Shown: positions 52,388-60,775 of the stretch, in pieces
Layout: each line of letters begins with the position of its first letter
Numbering within the stretch: position 1 is the stretch's first letter
Origin: Flaviaestuariibacter flavus
Lineage (GTDB): Bacteria; Bacteroidota; Bacteroidia; Chitinophagales; Chitinophagaceae
Direction of reading: 5' to 3'
NCBI RefSeq assembly: GCF_004337505.1
Contig: NZ_SJZI01000009.1
Coordinates: 39,435 to 103,434, forward strand
Length of the DNA stretch: 64,000 nucleotides
The notes under the pieces: generated by a model
The model's input: only the letters and a program-made list of their open reading frames with translations
Databases searched by the model: none
Told to the model about the DNA's origin: nothing
Position numbers and translations under genes: made by a program

Positions 52388-53860
52388 ATGAACGGAACGA
52401 TGATCCAGCTTTTTCATTGGTACTCCCCCGCCGACGGCACGTATTGGAACTGGGTGCGCGAACAGGCACCCTTCCTCGCGTCGCTCGGCATCACCGCCGC
52501 CTGGCTGCCGCCGGCCTGCAAGGCCACCGATGGCGCCAACTCGGTAGGCTACGATGTGTACGATCTCTACGACCTCGGCGAGTTTGACCAGAAAGGCTCG
52601 GTGCGTACCCGCTACGGCACGCGCGACGAATATGCAGCCGCCGTGAAAGCCCTCCAGGAGCAGGGCATCCAGGCCATCGCCGACATCGTGCTCAACCACC
52701 TGGGGGGCGGCGATGAAACCGAAACCGTAATGGCCATCCCCGTCGACCCCGAGCACCGGATCACCCCCGTTGGCGAGCCGCGCGAGATCGAAGCCTACAC
52801 CCTTTTTAAATACCCGGCGCGTGGTGGCAAGTACTCCGAATTCGTGTGGACGCACCAGTGCTTCAGCGGTGTCGACTGGGATGCACGCACCGGCGAAACC
52901 GGCATCTACAGCATCCTCCAGGAATGGGGCGACGACTGGGAAGAGATGATTTCCGACGAAAAAGGCAACTACGATTACCTGATGTTCAACGACGTGGAGT
53001 TTCGCAATCCCGCGGTGCGCGAGGAACTGTACCGCTGGGGCCGCTGGTACCACCACGCCATCGGCTTCGACGGTGTGCGGCTTGACGCGGTGAAGCACAT
53101 CTCCCCGCGCTTCTACAACGAGTGGCTCGACCGCCTTCGCGCCGACGCCGACAACACTCTTTTCGCCGTGGGTGAATACTGGGCACCCGGCAACCTTGAG
53201 CTGCTGCTCCGCTACCTCGAGGCCACCGGCGACCGTATGAGCCTCTTCGACTCGGCCCTGCACCACCGCCTGCACGAAGCCAGCAAGAGCGGCAACGCCT
53301 ACAACCTCGCGGGCATCCTCAACGACTCGCTGATGAAGGCGCGTCCCGACAAAGCCGTAACCGTGGTGGAGAACCACGACACGCAGCCGCTGCAGGCGCT
53401 CGAGGCGCCCGTGGAGCCCTGGTTCAAGCCGCTTGCCTACGCGCTGATCTTACTGCGCGAAGAAGGCTATCCCTGCATCTTCGCGCCCGACCTCTGGGGC
53501 GCCTCCTATAAAGACACGGGCCGCGACGGGGCCGAGCACGAGATTTTCCTGCCGAAGATCGAGGCGCTGCCCAAACTGCTGCAGGCCCGCCGCGACCATG
53601 CCTGGGGCCTCCAGCGCGAATGGTTCGATCATCCCAACTGCGTGGGCTGGACCCGCGGGGGCGACGAGCAGCACAGCGGTTGCGCGGTGGTGCTCTCCAA
53701 CGGCGACACCGGCTTCAAGCATATGGAGATCGGCGCCCGCTACGCCGGCCAAACCTTCCGCGACCTGCTGGGCCACCACGACGGTGCAGTGGTGATCGAT
53801 GAGGCCGGCTGGGCGGAATTCCCGGTGAGTGCGGGGTCGGTGAGTGTGTGGGTGGCGTAA
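52388..53860 (+). CDS. Cytoplasmic alpha-amylase (GH13)
   Basis: A 490-residue glycoside hydrolase without signal peptide. Start MNGTMIQLFHWYSPADGTYW is typical of GH13_5 intracellular amylases. The four conserved regions: ADIVLNHL, GFDGVRLDAVKH with nucleophile Asp233, GEYW with acid/base Glu263, and VENHDTQP with Asp331. The C-terminal beta domain ends VSAGSVSVWVA. It hydrolyses alpha-1,4-glucans inside the cell. No sus-like transport genes are nearby, so the substrate is likely stored glycogen or imported maltodextrin. Confidence 0.93.
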   Translation: MNGTMIQLFHWYSPADGTYWNWVREQAPFLASLGITAAWLPPACKATDGANSVGYDVYDLYDLGEFDQKGSVRTRYGTRDEYAAAVKALQEQGIQAIADIVLNHLGGGDETETVMAIPVDPEHRITPVGEPREIEAYTLFKYPARGGKYSEFVWTHQCFSGVDWDARTGETGIYSILQEWGDDWEEMISDEKGNYDYLMFNDVEFRNPAVREELYRWGRWYHHAIGFDGVRLDAVKHISPRFYNEWLDRLRADADNTLFAVGEYWAPGNLELLLRYLEATGDRMSLFDSALHHRLHEASKSGNAYNLAGILNDSLMKARPDKAVTVVENHDTQPLQALEAPVEPWFKPLAYALILLREEGYPCIFAPDLWGASYKDTGRDGAEHEIFLPKIEALPKLLQARRDHAWGLQREWFDHPNCVGWTRGGDEQHSGCAVVLSNGDTGFKHMEIGARYAGQTFRDLLGHHDGAVVIDEAGWAEFPVSAGSVSVWVA

Positions 53861-53904
53861 AGCCTTGAAGACGGAAGAGCAAACGTTCGATTATCGGCAG
53901 TGCT

Positions 53905-54115
53905 GTTGGCAGCGCATTGACCCAAAGGGGCAACGGTCCGATCGTCGAATGCGAGGATGATTAGTAGCTATAACCGTTGGTAGCGCATTGCGACAAAGAG
54001 ACAACAGATCAATCGTCTGGTGCAACAACAGTTGCGGCTACACCTGTTGGTAGCGCATTGCCCCGGAGGGGCAACGGCTTTATAGCCCCGGGCGTCAGCC
54101 CGGGGTAACGAGCGA
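53905..54115. repeat. About 70-bp tandem repeats grading into REP-like palindromes
   Basis: Three copies of a unit starting GTTGGYAGCGCATTG at 53905, 53976 and 54046 (spacing 71 and 70 bp), the third carrying the palindrome GCCCCGGAGGGGC. They sit directly downstream of the RAYT transposase gene. A further GCGCCCCGGAGGGGCGCC palindrome is at about 54127-54145. Confidence 0.75.
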
Positions 54116-54181
54116 TATACAGAAAACCGCGCCCCGGAGGGGCGCCGCAAATCGCAATAAGGGTTGCCGTAATACCTCGGG

Positions 54182-54643
54182 CTATCCGTCCTTCGGCTCC
54201 GTAAACAAATATTCCGGTTTCCATTCGATGCCGGCGGCATCCAATATCCCGGTGATTTCATTACGGAAACTCTGTCGCTTGTGATGCTCCCGCTGCCGGC
54301 CGATATAACCTGCCACACGGCCAACGATATCGGGGCTGACGCTTATGGCCGCATATCCTTCCTGCCATGCAAAGGGCCGTTCGGTAAATCCCTCCCGGTT
54401 GATCCATACGGTACAATTGGATTTCCAGTCCCGCATCAGGTCGGGTAAGGGATCGGAGGGCCAATGGCCGAGCAGCAGGTGAAGGTGGTCTTCTATTGAA
54501 TTGATGGCAATAACCTTATGGCGGCGGCCTTCGAGCGCGCTGATGCTGTATTGGTGAAGGCGCGGGCGCCACGTATCCAGGATGAGGGCACGGCGGTATT
54601 CAACGGCGAATACGATGTGCAGGTAAATCTGTTTGTACGACAT
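54182..54643 (-). CDS. REP-associated tyrosine transposase (RAYT, IS200/Y1 family)
   Basis: A 153-residue Y1 HUH transposase. From ATG 54643: MSYKQIYLHIVFAVEYRRAL; the HUH motif is HLHLLLG and the catalytic Tyr is likely in GYIGRQREHHKRQSF. The end GIEWKPEYLFTEPKDG is a common RAYT-like tail. RAYTs cut and paste single-stranded REP sequences. The start is placed at MSYKQ since 52 upstream codons are not family-like. REP-like palindromes flank it on both sides. Confidence 0.88.
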   Translation of the reverse strand: MSYKQIYLHIVFAVEYRRALILDTWRPRLHQYSISALEGRRHKVIAINSIEDHLHLLLGHWPSDPLPDLMRDWKSNCTVWINREGFTERPFAWQEGYAAISVSPDIVGRVAGYIGRQREHHKRQSFRNEITGILDAAGIEWKPEYLFTEPKDG

Positions 54644-54768
54644 GGATGCAAACTGCAAAACGAGGACGTAGTGGCCATGTGGTGAGATACAGGAACGGAT
54701 GTTATTTTTCCCGTTGGGTATAGGTGTTTTTATCACCCGGTTTGCGATGCAAACCACCCCGGCCAGCG

Positions 54769-54797
54769 GCGCCCCTCCGGGGCGCTTTGCTACCAAC
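54769..54797. repeat. REP-like palindrome, inverted copy
   Basis: GGCGCCCCTCCGGGGCGC followed by TTTGCTACCAAC. Reverse-complemented it matches the left repeat (GTTGGTAGCG...CCCCGGAGGGGC) at 54046-54073, so the RAYT gene is enclosed by inverted repeats. Confidence 0.75.
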
Positions 54798-54906
54798 AAT
54801 TCTCAGCCAACCAATTAGCGCGTCCCCCCTCTGTAAGCAACCGGAGGCCCTCGTTTACTGTCCCGTTAGGCCTGGTTTTATTACAGACCCCGACACGAAT
54901 TTTACC

Positions 54907-55806
54907 ATGAGCAACACCACACCCGGCGGGCTCCAGGATCCCCGCGAAAAATACCCCAAGCCGCCTTTTAAAGAACAATCACAACCCTGGCCGGGACTTG
55001 CCTCGAAGATGGACCCCAGGCCCGACCACGGCGAGGAAAGCTATAAAGGATCGGGGCGCCTTGCCGGCCGCAAGGCCCTCATCACCGGTGGCGACTCGGG
55101 CATGGGACGCGCCGCCGCCATCGCCTATGCCCGCGAAGGCGCCGACGTGGCCATCAACTACCACCCCGACGAAGAGCCCGATGCCCGCGAGGTGATCACC
55201 CTCATCGAAAAAGAAGGCCGCAAGGCCGTGGCCCTGCCCGCCGACATCCGCACCGAAGAAGCCTGCACCCGCCTCGTGGCCGACGCACTCCAGGCCCTCG
55301 ACGGGCTCGACATCCTCGTGAGCAACGCCGCGTACCAGCAAACGAAAGAATCCATCCTCGACGTCTCCTCGGAGCAGTTCGACCGCACGATGAAAACCAA
55401 TATCTACGCGCCCTTCTGGATCATCAAAGCCGCGCTGCCGCACCTGGAGCCCGGCTCGGTCATCATCGCCACCACCTCGGAGCAGGCCCTGCAGCCCTCC
55501 GCCGAGCTTTACGACTACGCACAAACGAAAGCCGCCACCAGCAACTTCGTGTACTCACTGGCAAAGCAGCTGGCCGGAAAAGGCATCCGTGTCAACGGCG
55601 TGGCACCGGGCCCGATCTGGACACCCCTGCAGGTCAGCGGCGGCGCTACGATGGAAAAACTGAAAGAGTTCGGCGGACAAACACCATTGAAGCGCCCCGG
55701 CCAACCTGCCGAGCTCGCCTCCATCTATGTGCAACTCGCGGCCAACGACGCCTCCTACACAACCGGGCAGGTATATGGGGCCATGGGCGGCGGCGGCTTG
55801 CCGTAA
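54907..55806 (+). CDS. SDR-family oxidoreductase (YghA/GsiB-like general stress type)
   Basis: A 299-residue NAD(P)-dependent dehydrogenase. The start MSNTTPGGLQDPREKYPKPP leads to the extended N-terminus typical of this subgroup. Nucleotide-binding motif TGGDSGMGRAAA, NYHPDEE after beta2, NAAYQ (NNAG equivalent), catalytic Ser in TTSEQALQ and YDYAQTKAA as YxxxK, then PGPIWTPLQ. Substrate unknown; members are often induced by general stress. Start at 54907, because the upstream codons run back into the REP repeat. Confidence 0.92.
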   Translation: MSNTTPGGLQDPREKYPKPPFKEQSQPWPGLASKMDPRPDHGEESYKGSGRLAGRKALITGGDSGMGRAAAIAYAREGADVAINYHPDEEPDAREVITLIEKEGRKAVALPADIRTEEACTRLVADALQALDGLDILVSNAAYQQTKESILDVSSEQFDRTMKTNIYAPFWIIKAALPHLEPGSVIIATTSEQALQPSAELYDYAQTKAATSNFVYSLAKQLAGKGIRVNGVAPGPIWTPLQVSGGATMEKLKEFGGQTPLKRPGQPAELASIYVQLAANDASYTTGQVYGAMGGGGLP

Positions 55807-55898
55807 GGCGCAAGGCCTTGGGTGATACAAATACGGGTAAAGAATGAAGCTGGAATACTTCCCTTGAAGATTCTGACTGTGCGGCCAGGGCAACGCAT

Positions 55899-56096
55899 TT
55901 AAGACATTCCCGTCGAAGACGCCCTGCGGCTGCGCAGCGCCAGGCGCCGGTTCAGCTCGCCCTGCATGCTGGTCAGCGCTTCCGCCACCTGCAGCACCCA
56001 CTTCAGGGCGCTGCCCTTGCTGCGCAGCAACTGGTATTCTTCGGTGCTGGCCCGGATGGCCTCGCGCAGCTCGTTGTCGGTAAAGCTTTGATACAT
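55899..56096 (-). CDS. Small helical hypothetical protein
   Basis: A 65-residue protein, MYQSFTDNELREAIRASTEE then YQLLRSKGSALKWVLQVAEA and a basic end LNRRLALRSRRASSTGMS. Mostly helical and charged; cytoplasmic. No family recognised. It diverges from the kaiB operon. Confidence 0.55.
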   Translation of the reverse strand: MYQSFTDNELREAIRASTEEYQLLRSKGSALKWVLQVAEALTSMQGELNRRLALRSRRASSTGMS

Positions 56097-56258
56097 GGCG
56101 AATGGTGTTAGTAGGTTTCTCTTACCCTACCTAAGGCAAAGCCTGTGCCGTATCTGCCTTTTTAAAGCCAGGCCCCCTAAAAATGCCGGTCGACCCGTTG
56201 GAAATACCCTACCTTGTCCCCGCCTCCCCACGATCATCCTTAACCACAAGCTCCCGCA

Positions 56259-56549
56259 ATGGGAAAACTCGTCTTTCACTTATATGTGGCCGGCCGCTCA
56301 CCCCGCAACGAGCAGTTGCTTTCCCTTTTCCGGGAGGCCTGCACCGGTGCGCTCGGAAACCGCCCCTATAGTGTGGAGCTTGTCGACCTGGGCAAAGACC
56401 CCGGCCTCGGCGAAGAGCGCAAGATCCTCGCACTCCCCACCATCGCCCGTGTAACGCCGGGTCCGGAAAAGCGCATCATCGGCAACCTCAACGCCGAAGG
56501 CGCCGCCAGGGCCGTAGAATTTTTAACCGAAGACATCCCCCTGCCATGA
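56259..56549 (+). CDS. kaiB: KaiB-like protein
   Basis: A 96-residue thioredoxin-like protein. MGKLVFHLYVAGRSPRNEQL with LFREACTGALG, YSVELVDLGKDPGLGEERKI, ALPTIARVTPGPEKRIIG follow the KaiB pattern (beta1 LYVAG, cis-Pro loop LPTI.R..P.P.RRIIG). KaiB binds KaiC in the cyanobacterial clock; in non-photosynthetic bacteria KaiBC is linked to stress responses. It overlaps kaiC by 4 bp. No kaiA gene is seen. Confidence 0.93.
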   Translation: MGKLVFHLYVAGRSPRNEQLLSLFREACTGALGNRPYSVELVDLGKDPGLGEERKILALPTIARVTPGPEKRIIGNLNAEGAARAVEFLTEDIPLP

Positions 56550-58063
56550 CCAGAAAAACCGTCAAAGCACCGGCCCGCAGGCCGGCGCCTCTTCATAAAG
56601 TACCCACGGGCATCGACGGCTTCGACGAAATCGCCTACGGCGGCCTCCCCCGCGGCCGCGCCACCCTCCTCTCCGGCTCTTCGGGCAGCGGCAAGACCAT
56701 TTTCGCCACGCAGTTTCTCTATGAAGGCGCACTGGCCGGCGAGCCCGGCGTATTCGTCACCTTCGAAGAGGTGGCCACCGACCTGAAGCGCAACGTCCGC
56801 TCCTTCGGTTGGGACATCGAAGCCCTGGAGAAAAAAGAGCTCTGGCGTTATGTAGACGCCTCCACGCCTTTTGAAAACGACACCCGCATCCTCGGCGACT
56901 ACAACCTTGAAGGCCTCACCCTGCGCGTGCTCGACGTGGTACGCACCATCGGCGCCAGGCGCGTGGTGCTCGACTCCATCGGCTCACTCTTTCACTACCT
57001 GCAGGATCCCAACACGATCCGCCACGAGCTGCACAAGCTGCTCACCCAGCTGAAGAAAAAAAACCTCGCTATTATCCTTACTTCCGAACGCCTCGAAGAG
57101 TACGGCAACGTATCGCGCTTTGGGGTGGAAGAATACCTCGCCGACAACGTGCTCATCCTGCGCAACGTGCTGGAAAGCGAGAAGCGCCGCCGCACCATCG
57201 AGATCCTCAAGTACCGCGGCTCGGCGCACAGCGCCGGCGAGCAGCCCTTCGTCATCCACGCCGAAAGCGGCCTCCGCGTCATCCCGCTCACCCGCCTCGC
57301 GCTTACGCAACAGTCTTCCGAAGCACGCGTTTCCTCCGGCAATGCCCCGCTCGACGCCATGTGCGGCGGCGGCTTTTTCAAAGACTCCATCGTATTGGTA
57401 TCAGGCGCTACCGGAACCGGCAAGACGCTCATGGTCACCGAGTTCATCAAGGGTGGCTACGAGTCGGGCGAGCGCGTGCTCTTCCTGGCTTACGAGGAAA
57501 GCCGCGCGCAGCTGGGCCGCAATGCCGCCGGCTGGGGCGTCGACTTCGGTAAGATGGAACGTTCGGGCCGCCTGCACATCGAAGTGCTTTACCCCGAGAC
57601 GATGCCCCTCGAAGAGCACCTGGTACACATCCAGGGTCTCGTTGAAAAATACAAGCCCGCCCGCTTCGCGCTCGATTCGCTCTCGGCCATCGAGCGTGGC
57701 TCTTCAAAAAAGAATTTCCGGGAGTTCCTCATCGCGCTTACTTCCTTCCTCAAGAAGAAAGAGATCATGGCCATCTTCACCTCCACCAGCGCCAACATCA
57801 TCGGCGGCACCTCGGTTACCGACAGCCATATCTCCACGATCACCGACACCATCATCCTGCTGCGCTATGCCGAGCTGCGCGGGCGCATCTACCGCGTGGT
57901 GACGGTGCTCAAGATGCGCGGCTCGCGCCACACCAAGAGCATTTATGAATTCGATATTGATAGCTCCGGCATGCATATTTCAGATTCCGAATTCAGCCGC
58001 ATCAGCGGCATCCTCGGTGGCATGCCGATGCCTGCCGGTAACGAAAACGATGAGCAAGACTGA
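56546..58063 (+). CDS. kaiC: KaiC-family circadian clock/stress ATPase
   Basis: A 505-residue double RecA-like ATPase. CI: Walker A SGSSGSGKT near 43-51, catalytic pair Glu74-Glu75 in VTFEE. CII: Walker A SGATGTGKT at 286-294 and LAYEES. The autophosphorylation segment VTDSHISTITDT is intact: Thr425, Ser430, Thr431 correspond to T426, S431, T432 of the Synechococcus protein. The C-terminal tail after MRGSRHTKSIYEF is short and differs from the KaiA-binding tail. Likely self-phosphorylating, with KaiB and the following kinase as partners. Overlaps kaiB; the kinase gene starts 6 bp later. Confidence 0.95.
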   Translation: MTRKTVKAPARRPAPLHKVPTGIDGFDEIAYGGLPRGRATLLSGSSGSGKTIFATQFLYEGALAGEPGVFVTFEEVATDLKRNVRSFGWDIEALEKKELWRYVDASTPFENDTRILGDYNLEGLTLRVLDVVRTIGARRVVLDSIGSLFHYLQDPNTIRHELHKLLTQLKKKNLAIILTSERLEEYGNVSRFGVEEYLADNVLILRNVLESEKRRRTIEILKYRGSAHSAGEQPFVIHAESGLRVIPLTRLALTQQSSEARVSSGNAPLDAMCGGGFFKDSIVLVSGATGTGKTLMVTEFIKGGYESGERVLFLAYEESRAQLGRNAAGWGVDFGKMERSGRLHIEVLYPETMPLEEHLVHIQGLVEKYKPARFALDSLSAIERGSSKKNFREFLIALTSFLKKKEIMAIFTSTSANIIGGTSVTDSHISTITDTIILLRYAELRGRIYRVVTVLKMRGSRHTKSIYEFDIDSSGMHISDSEFSRISGILGGMPMPAGNENDEQD

Positions 58064-58069
58064 CCCAGC

Positions 58070-59119
58070 ATGACCGGCGCCGAAAACATATTGGAACATT
58101 TGCTGGACGCTGTGCTGGTGGTGGATGCCACCGACACGATCGTGTACGCCAACCGGGCGGCCGGTGAGCTGTTTCGCCGGCCGGCGGAAGCCTTGCTGGG
58201 CCAGCCTTTCGGACGCACCACCGAGCCGGGTGTCATCCAGGAGATTACCCTGTTGCGCAACGGCCGCATGCAAACCGCCGAGATGCTGGTGTCGGCCATT
58301 GAATGGAACGGCGCACCCGCCTCGTTGCTGGCACTCCGCGACGTCACGGCCGCACGCGCCGCGTCGGCCGAACTGGAACGGCAGCGCCATGAGCTCGAGC
58401 GCAGCAACGAAGAGAATGCCCGCTTCGCCTCCTTTGTATCGCACGACCTGCGGCAGCCGGTGCGCAAGATCATCTTCAACGCGGGGTTGCTGCTCGACGG
58501 CACCGGCATCGCCGACGGCGCGCGCAAGCGCGTGGAAGCCATCCAGGCCTCGGCCATCCGGATGCGCGGCCTTATCAACGGCATCGAGCAGATCTCCAAT
58601 GTAGGTCACCAGCGCCCGCCCTTCGAGCCCGTTGACCTCAACAACGTACTGCGCGAGGTGCGCGCCGACCTGGAGTTATTGCTATTGGAAAAAGACGGCC
58701 GCCTCGAGTCCGACACGCTCCCGGTGATCGACGCGGTGCCCGGCGAAATGTACCAGCTGCTTCTCAACCTGGTGGGCAATGCCCTCAAGTACAGCCGCCC
58801 CGATGTGGCACCCGTGGTGCGCGTGCACGAAGTAGCGGGCGCCGGCGCCGACTGGTGCTGCATCGCCTGCAGCGACAACGGCATGGGCTTCCCCGAAAGC
58901 GTCGGCCCGCGGCTCTTCCAGCCCTTCGAGCGGCACCACCGCGAAGGCATCGAAGGCATGGGCGTGGGCCTGGCGCTTTGCCAGAAGATCGTAGACGCCC
59001 ACGGCGGCACCATCCGTGCCGAAGGCACCGAGGGCGCCGGCGCCACCTTTACCTTCTGCCTCCCGCGCCGCCAGGAAACACCCCACCACGATCCTTCCTC
59101 CGGCAACCGCCACCGCTGA
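58070..59119 (+). CDS. PAS-domain histidine kinase linked to kaiBC
   Basis: A 349-residue soluble kinase. PAS domain at about residues 1-100 (ILEHLLDAVLVVDATDTIVY, AAGELFRRPAEALLGQPF), short coiled coil, HisKA with FASFVSHDLRQPVRKI (phospho-His in SHDLRQP), then HATPase_c with NLVGNALKYS, DNGMGF, LFQPFERHH and GMGVGLALCQKIVDAHGG. No membrane segment. Six bp after kaiC, so cotranscribed; it may be the output or input kinase of the KaiBC module, in the way SasA is in cyanobacteria, though it lacks the KaiB-like sensor of SasA. No response regulator is adjacent. Confidence 0.92.
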   Translation: MTGAENILEHLLDAVLVVDATDTIVYANRAAGELFRRPAEALLGQPFGRTTEPGVIQEITLLRNGRMQTAEMLVSAIEWNGAPASLLALRDVTAARAASAELERQRHELERSNEENARFASFVSHDLRQPVRKIIFNAGLLLDGTGIADGARKRVEAIQASAIRMRGLINGIEQISNVGHQRPPFEPVDLNNVLREVRADLELLLLEKDGRLESDTLPVIDAVPGEMYQLLLNLVGNALKYSRPDVAPVVRVHEVAGAGADWCCIACSDNGMGFPESVGPRLFQPFERHHREGIEGMGVGLALCQKIVDAHGGTIRAEGTEGAGATFTFCLPRRQETPHHDPSSGNRHR

Positions 59120-59284
59120 CAGCGGCACTACTCTTCCCATCTTTTCCGAAGCACGTTTTTGGCACGATCTTGTGATTAATGTGGATACGGGGCACCCTTA
59201 ACCATACGGAACCGCCCCGAGGCTAACCTGTGAAAACGAAACACGTGCGGCTTGATGGTTCAGCCGCTTCAGCAATGAACGTCG

Positions 59285-59310
59285 AGGCCCCCATTTCGGG
59301 GGCCTTTTCG
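59285..59310 (+). terminator. Terminator of the kaiBC-kinase operon
   Basis: AGGCCCCC (59285-59292) / GGGGGCCT (59298-59305) followed by TTTCGTTT, 165 bp after the kinase stop. The following 59320-59510 contains only short CGATATTCG repeats. Confidence 0.85.
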
Positions 59311-59516
59311 TTTGATGCGCACAACCGGAATCAAAAGGCCGATGCCTGATGTTAGAACAGCGCAGCATCTGCCGCCTGCAACCTCTTCTCTTCACTTCGA
59401 TATTCGCTATTCCTTGTTCGATATTCGATATTCAACTCCCCGCTCCTCCGGAAAGGGGCCAGGGGGTGAGGTCAGGCCCTGTTTTTGCGCCCTTTCTTAC
59501 GCACTCAAAAAACACC

Positions 59517-60317
59517 ATGGCTACACAATCCTCCAGGAAATACGCACTCATCACCGGCGGCACCAGCGACATCGGCTACGAGCTGGCGCGTCTCTTTGCC
59601 AAAGACGGCTACAACCTCATCATCGTGGCCCGCACCATCAGCGACCTGTACAAGCGCGCCCACGCTCTCGAAGAAGACTTCGGCGTCAACGTGTTGTCCG
59701 TTGCCAAAGACCTCTTCCAGCCCAACGCCCCCTTTGAGCTTTACGAGGATATCAAAGGCCGCGGCCTCGTTATCGACGCCCTCGTAAATGACGCCGGCCA
59801 AGTCCAGTACGGCCTCTTCGCCGAAAGCAACATCCACCGCCAGCTCGATATCATCCAGCTCAACGTGTCGGCCCTCACCGCGCTCACCTACCTCTTTCTC
59901 CAGGGTATGATCGCCCGCAACTCGGGCAAGATCCTCAACCTCGCCTCCATCGCCTCGCAGATGCCCGCCCCCCGGCTGGCCGTATACCACGCCACCAAGG
60001 CCTACGTGCGCTCCTTCACCGAGGCCCTCCGCTTCGAGCTCGCCGACACCGCCATCCACGTCACCGCCCTGCAGCCCGGCGCCACCGAAACCGATTTCTT
60101 CAACAAGGCCGACACGAACGACTCCCGGATCCTCGACGGCGGCCTCTCCGATCCCGCACAGGTAGCCGCCGACGGCTACCGGGCCCTCCTCGCCGACAAA
60201 GACAAAGGAATCTCCGGCGCCAAAAACAAGCTGATGGCCGGCATCGGCAATATCCTCCCCGAAGACAGGGTAGCCGACCAGATGAAGAAAATGCAGGAAC
60301 CGAAACAGGATGGCTGA
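59517..60317 (+). CDS. SDR-family oxidoreductase
   Basis: A 266-residue short-chain dehydrogenase. MATQSSRKYALITGGTSDIG: the glycine motif TGGTSDIG, then VARTISDLYKRAHALEEDFG, the NDAG motif (VNDAGQVQYG), catalytic Ser in ASIASQMPAP, YHATKAYV (YxxxK) and QPGATETDFFNKA. It resembles the DltE/YqjQ-like subgroup. Start at 59517, since 56 upstream codons cover non-coding repeats. Substrate unknown. Confidence 0.92.
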   Translation: MATQSSRKYALITGGTSDIGYELARLFAKDGYNLIIVARTISDLYKRAHALEEDFGVNVLSVAKDLFQPNAPFELYEDIKGRGLVIDALVNDAGQVQYGLFAESNIHRQLDIIQLNVSALTALTYLFLQGMIARNSGKILNLASIASQMPAPRLAVYHATKAYVRSFTEALRFELADTAIHVTALQPGATETDFFNKADTNDSRILDGGLSDPAQVAADGYRALLADKDKGISGAKNKLMAGIGNILPEDRVADQMKKMQEPKQDG

Positions 60318-60352
60318 TGGCGGATGGCGGATGTCTGATGTCTGATTTGGCT
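60309..60352. repeat. Imperfect GATGNCNGAT direct repeats
   Basis: GGCTGATGGCGGATGGCGGATGTCTG-like run with 7-bp period right at the 3' end of the SDR gene (the last codons take part). Related to the repeats at 1407 and 63191. Confidence 0.7.
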
Positions 60353-60406
60353 GACGCGCGCTATCGGCTGACGCACGTTGGTAGGACGCGAAGCGATCGC
60401 GCAGCG

Positions 60407-60541
60407 GTCATTGCGAGCGTAGCGAAGCAAACTCCCTGACCTTAAGACTGGTCGGCGCCTGAGGAGACTTCAATACGCAAAGTCTCCGCCGACGAACACC
60501 ATGCGTAACGCCGGAGTTTGCTGCGCTCCGCTCGCAATGAC
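60407..60541. repeat. 29-bp inverted repeat, REP/MITE-like
   Basis: Arms at 60407-60435 and 60513-60541 (GTCATTGCGAGCGTAGCGAA ... and its inverse, two mismatches in 29 bp) enclose about 77 bp. The rest of 60318-60775 shows no gene. Confidence 0.85.
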
Positions 60542-60775
60542 GGGCTAACGCCCGTCGCTTCGCCACCTACCAACAACACCCAACTTCTCCGCTGCTTGCA
60601 GCCGCTCTCGCTCTCTCGGTTATAGAACATCGTGAGACCTATAAGACAATCTCCAAAAAACGTTAATCGGAGAACGAGCCTTTGTGAACTCTGCGAAACG
60701 CTCCGTGCCCTCTGCGAGAAATTTCCTCTGCGAGAAATCTTCCCCTGCCAGGAAAAACCCTGGGGGCAACCCGTA

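Noticed and set aside
58070..59119. Naming the kinase SasA
   Set aside because: It has a PAS domain rather than the KaiB-like thioredoxin sensor of SasA, so the symbol would be misleading.
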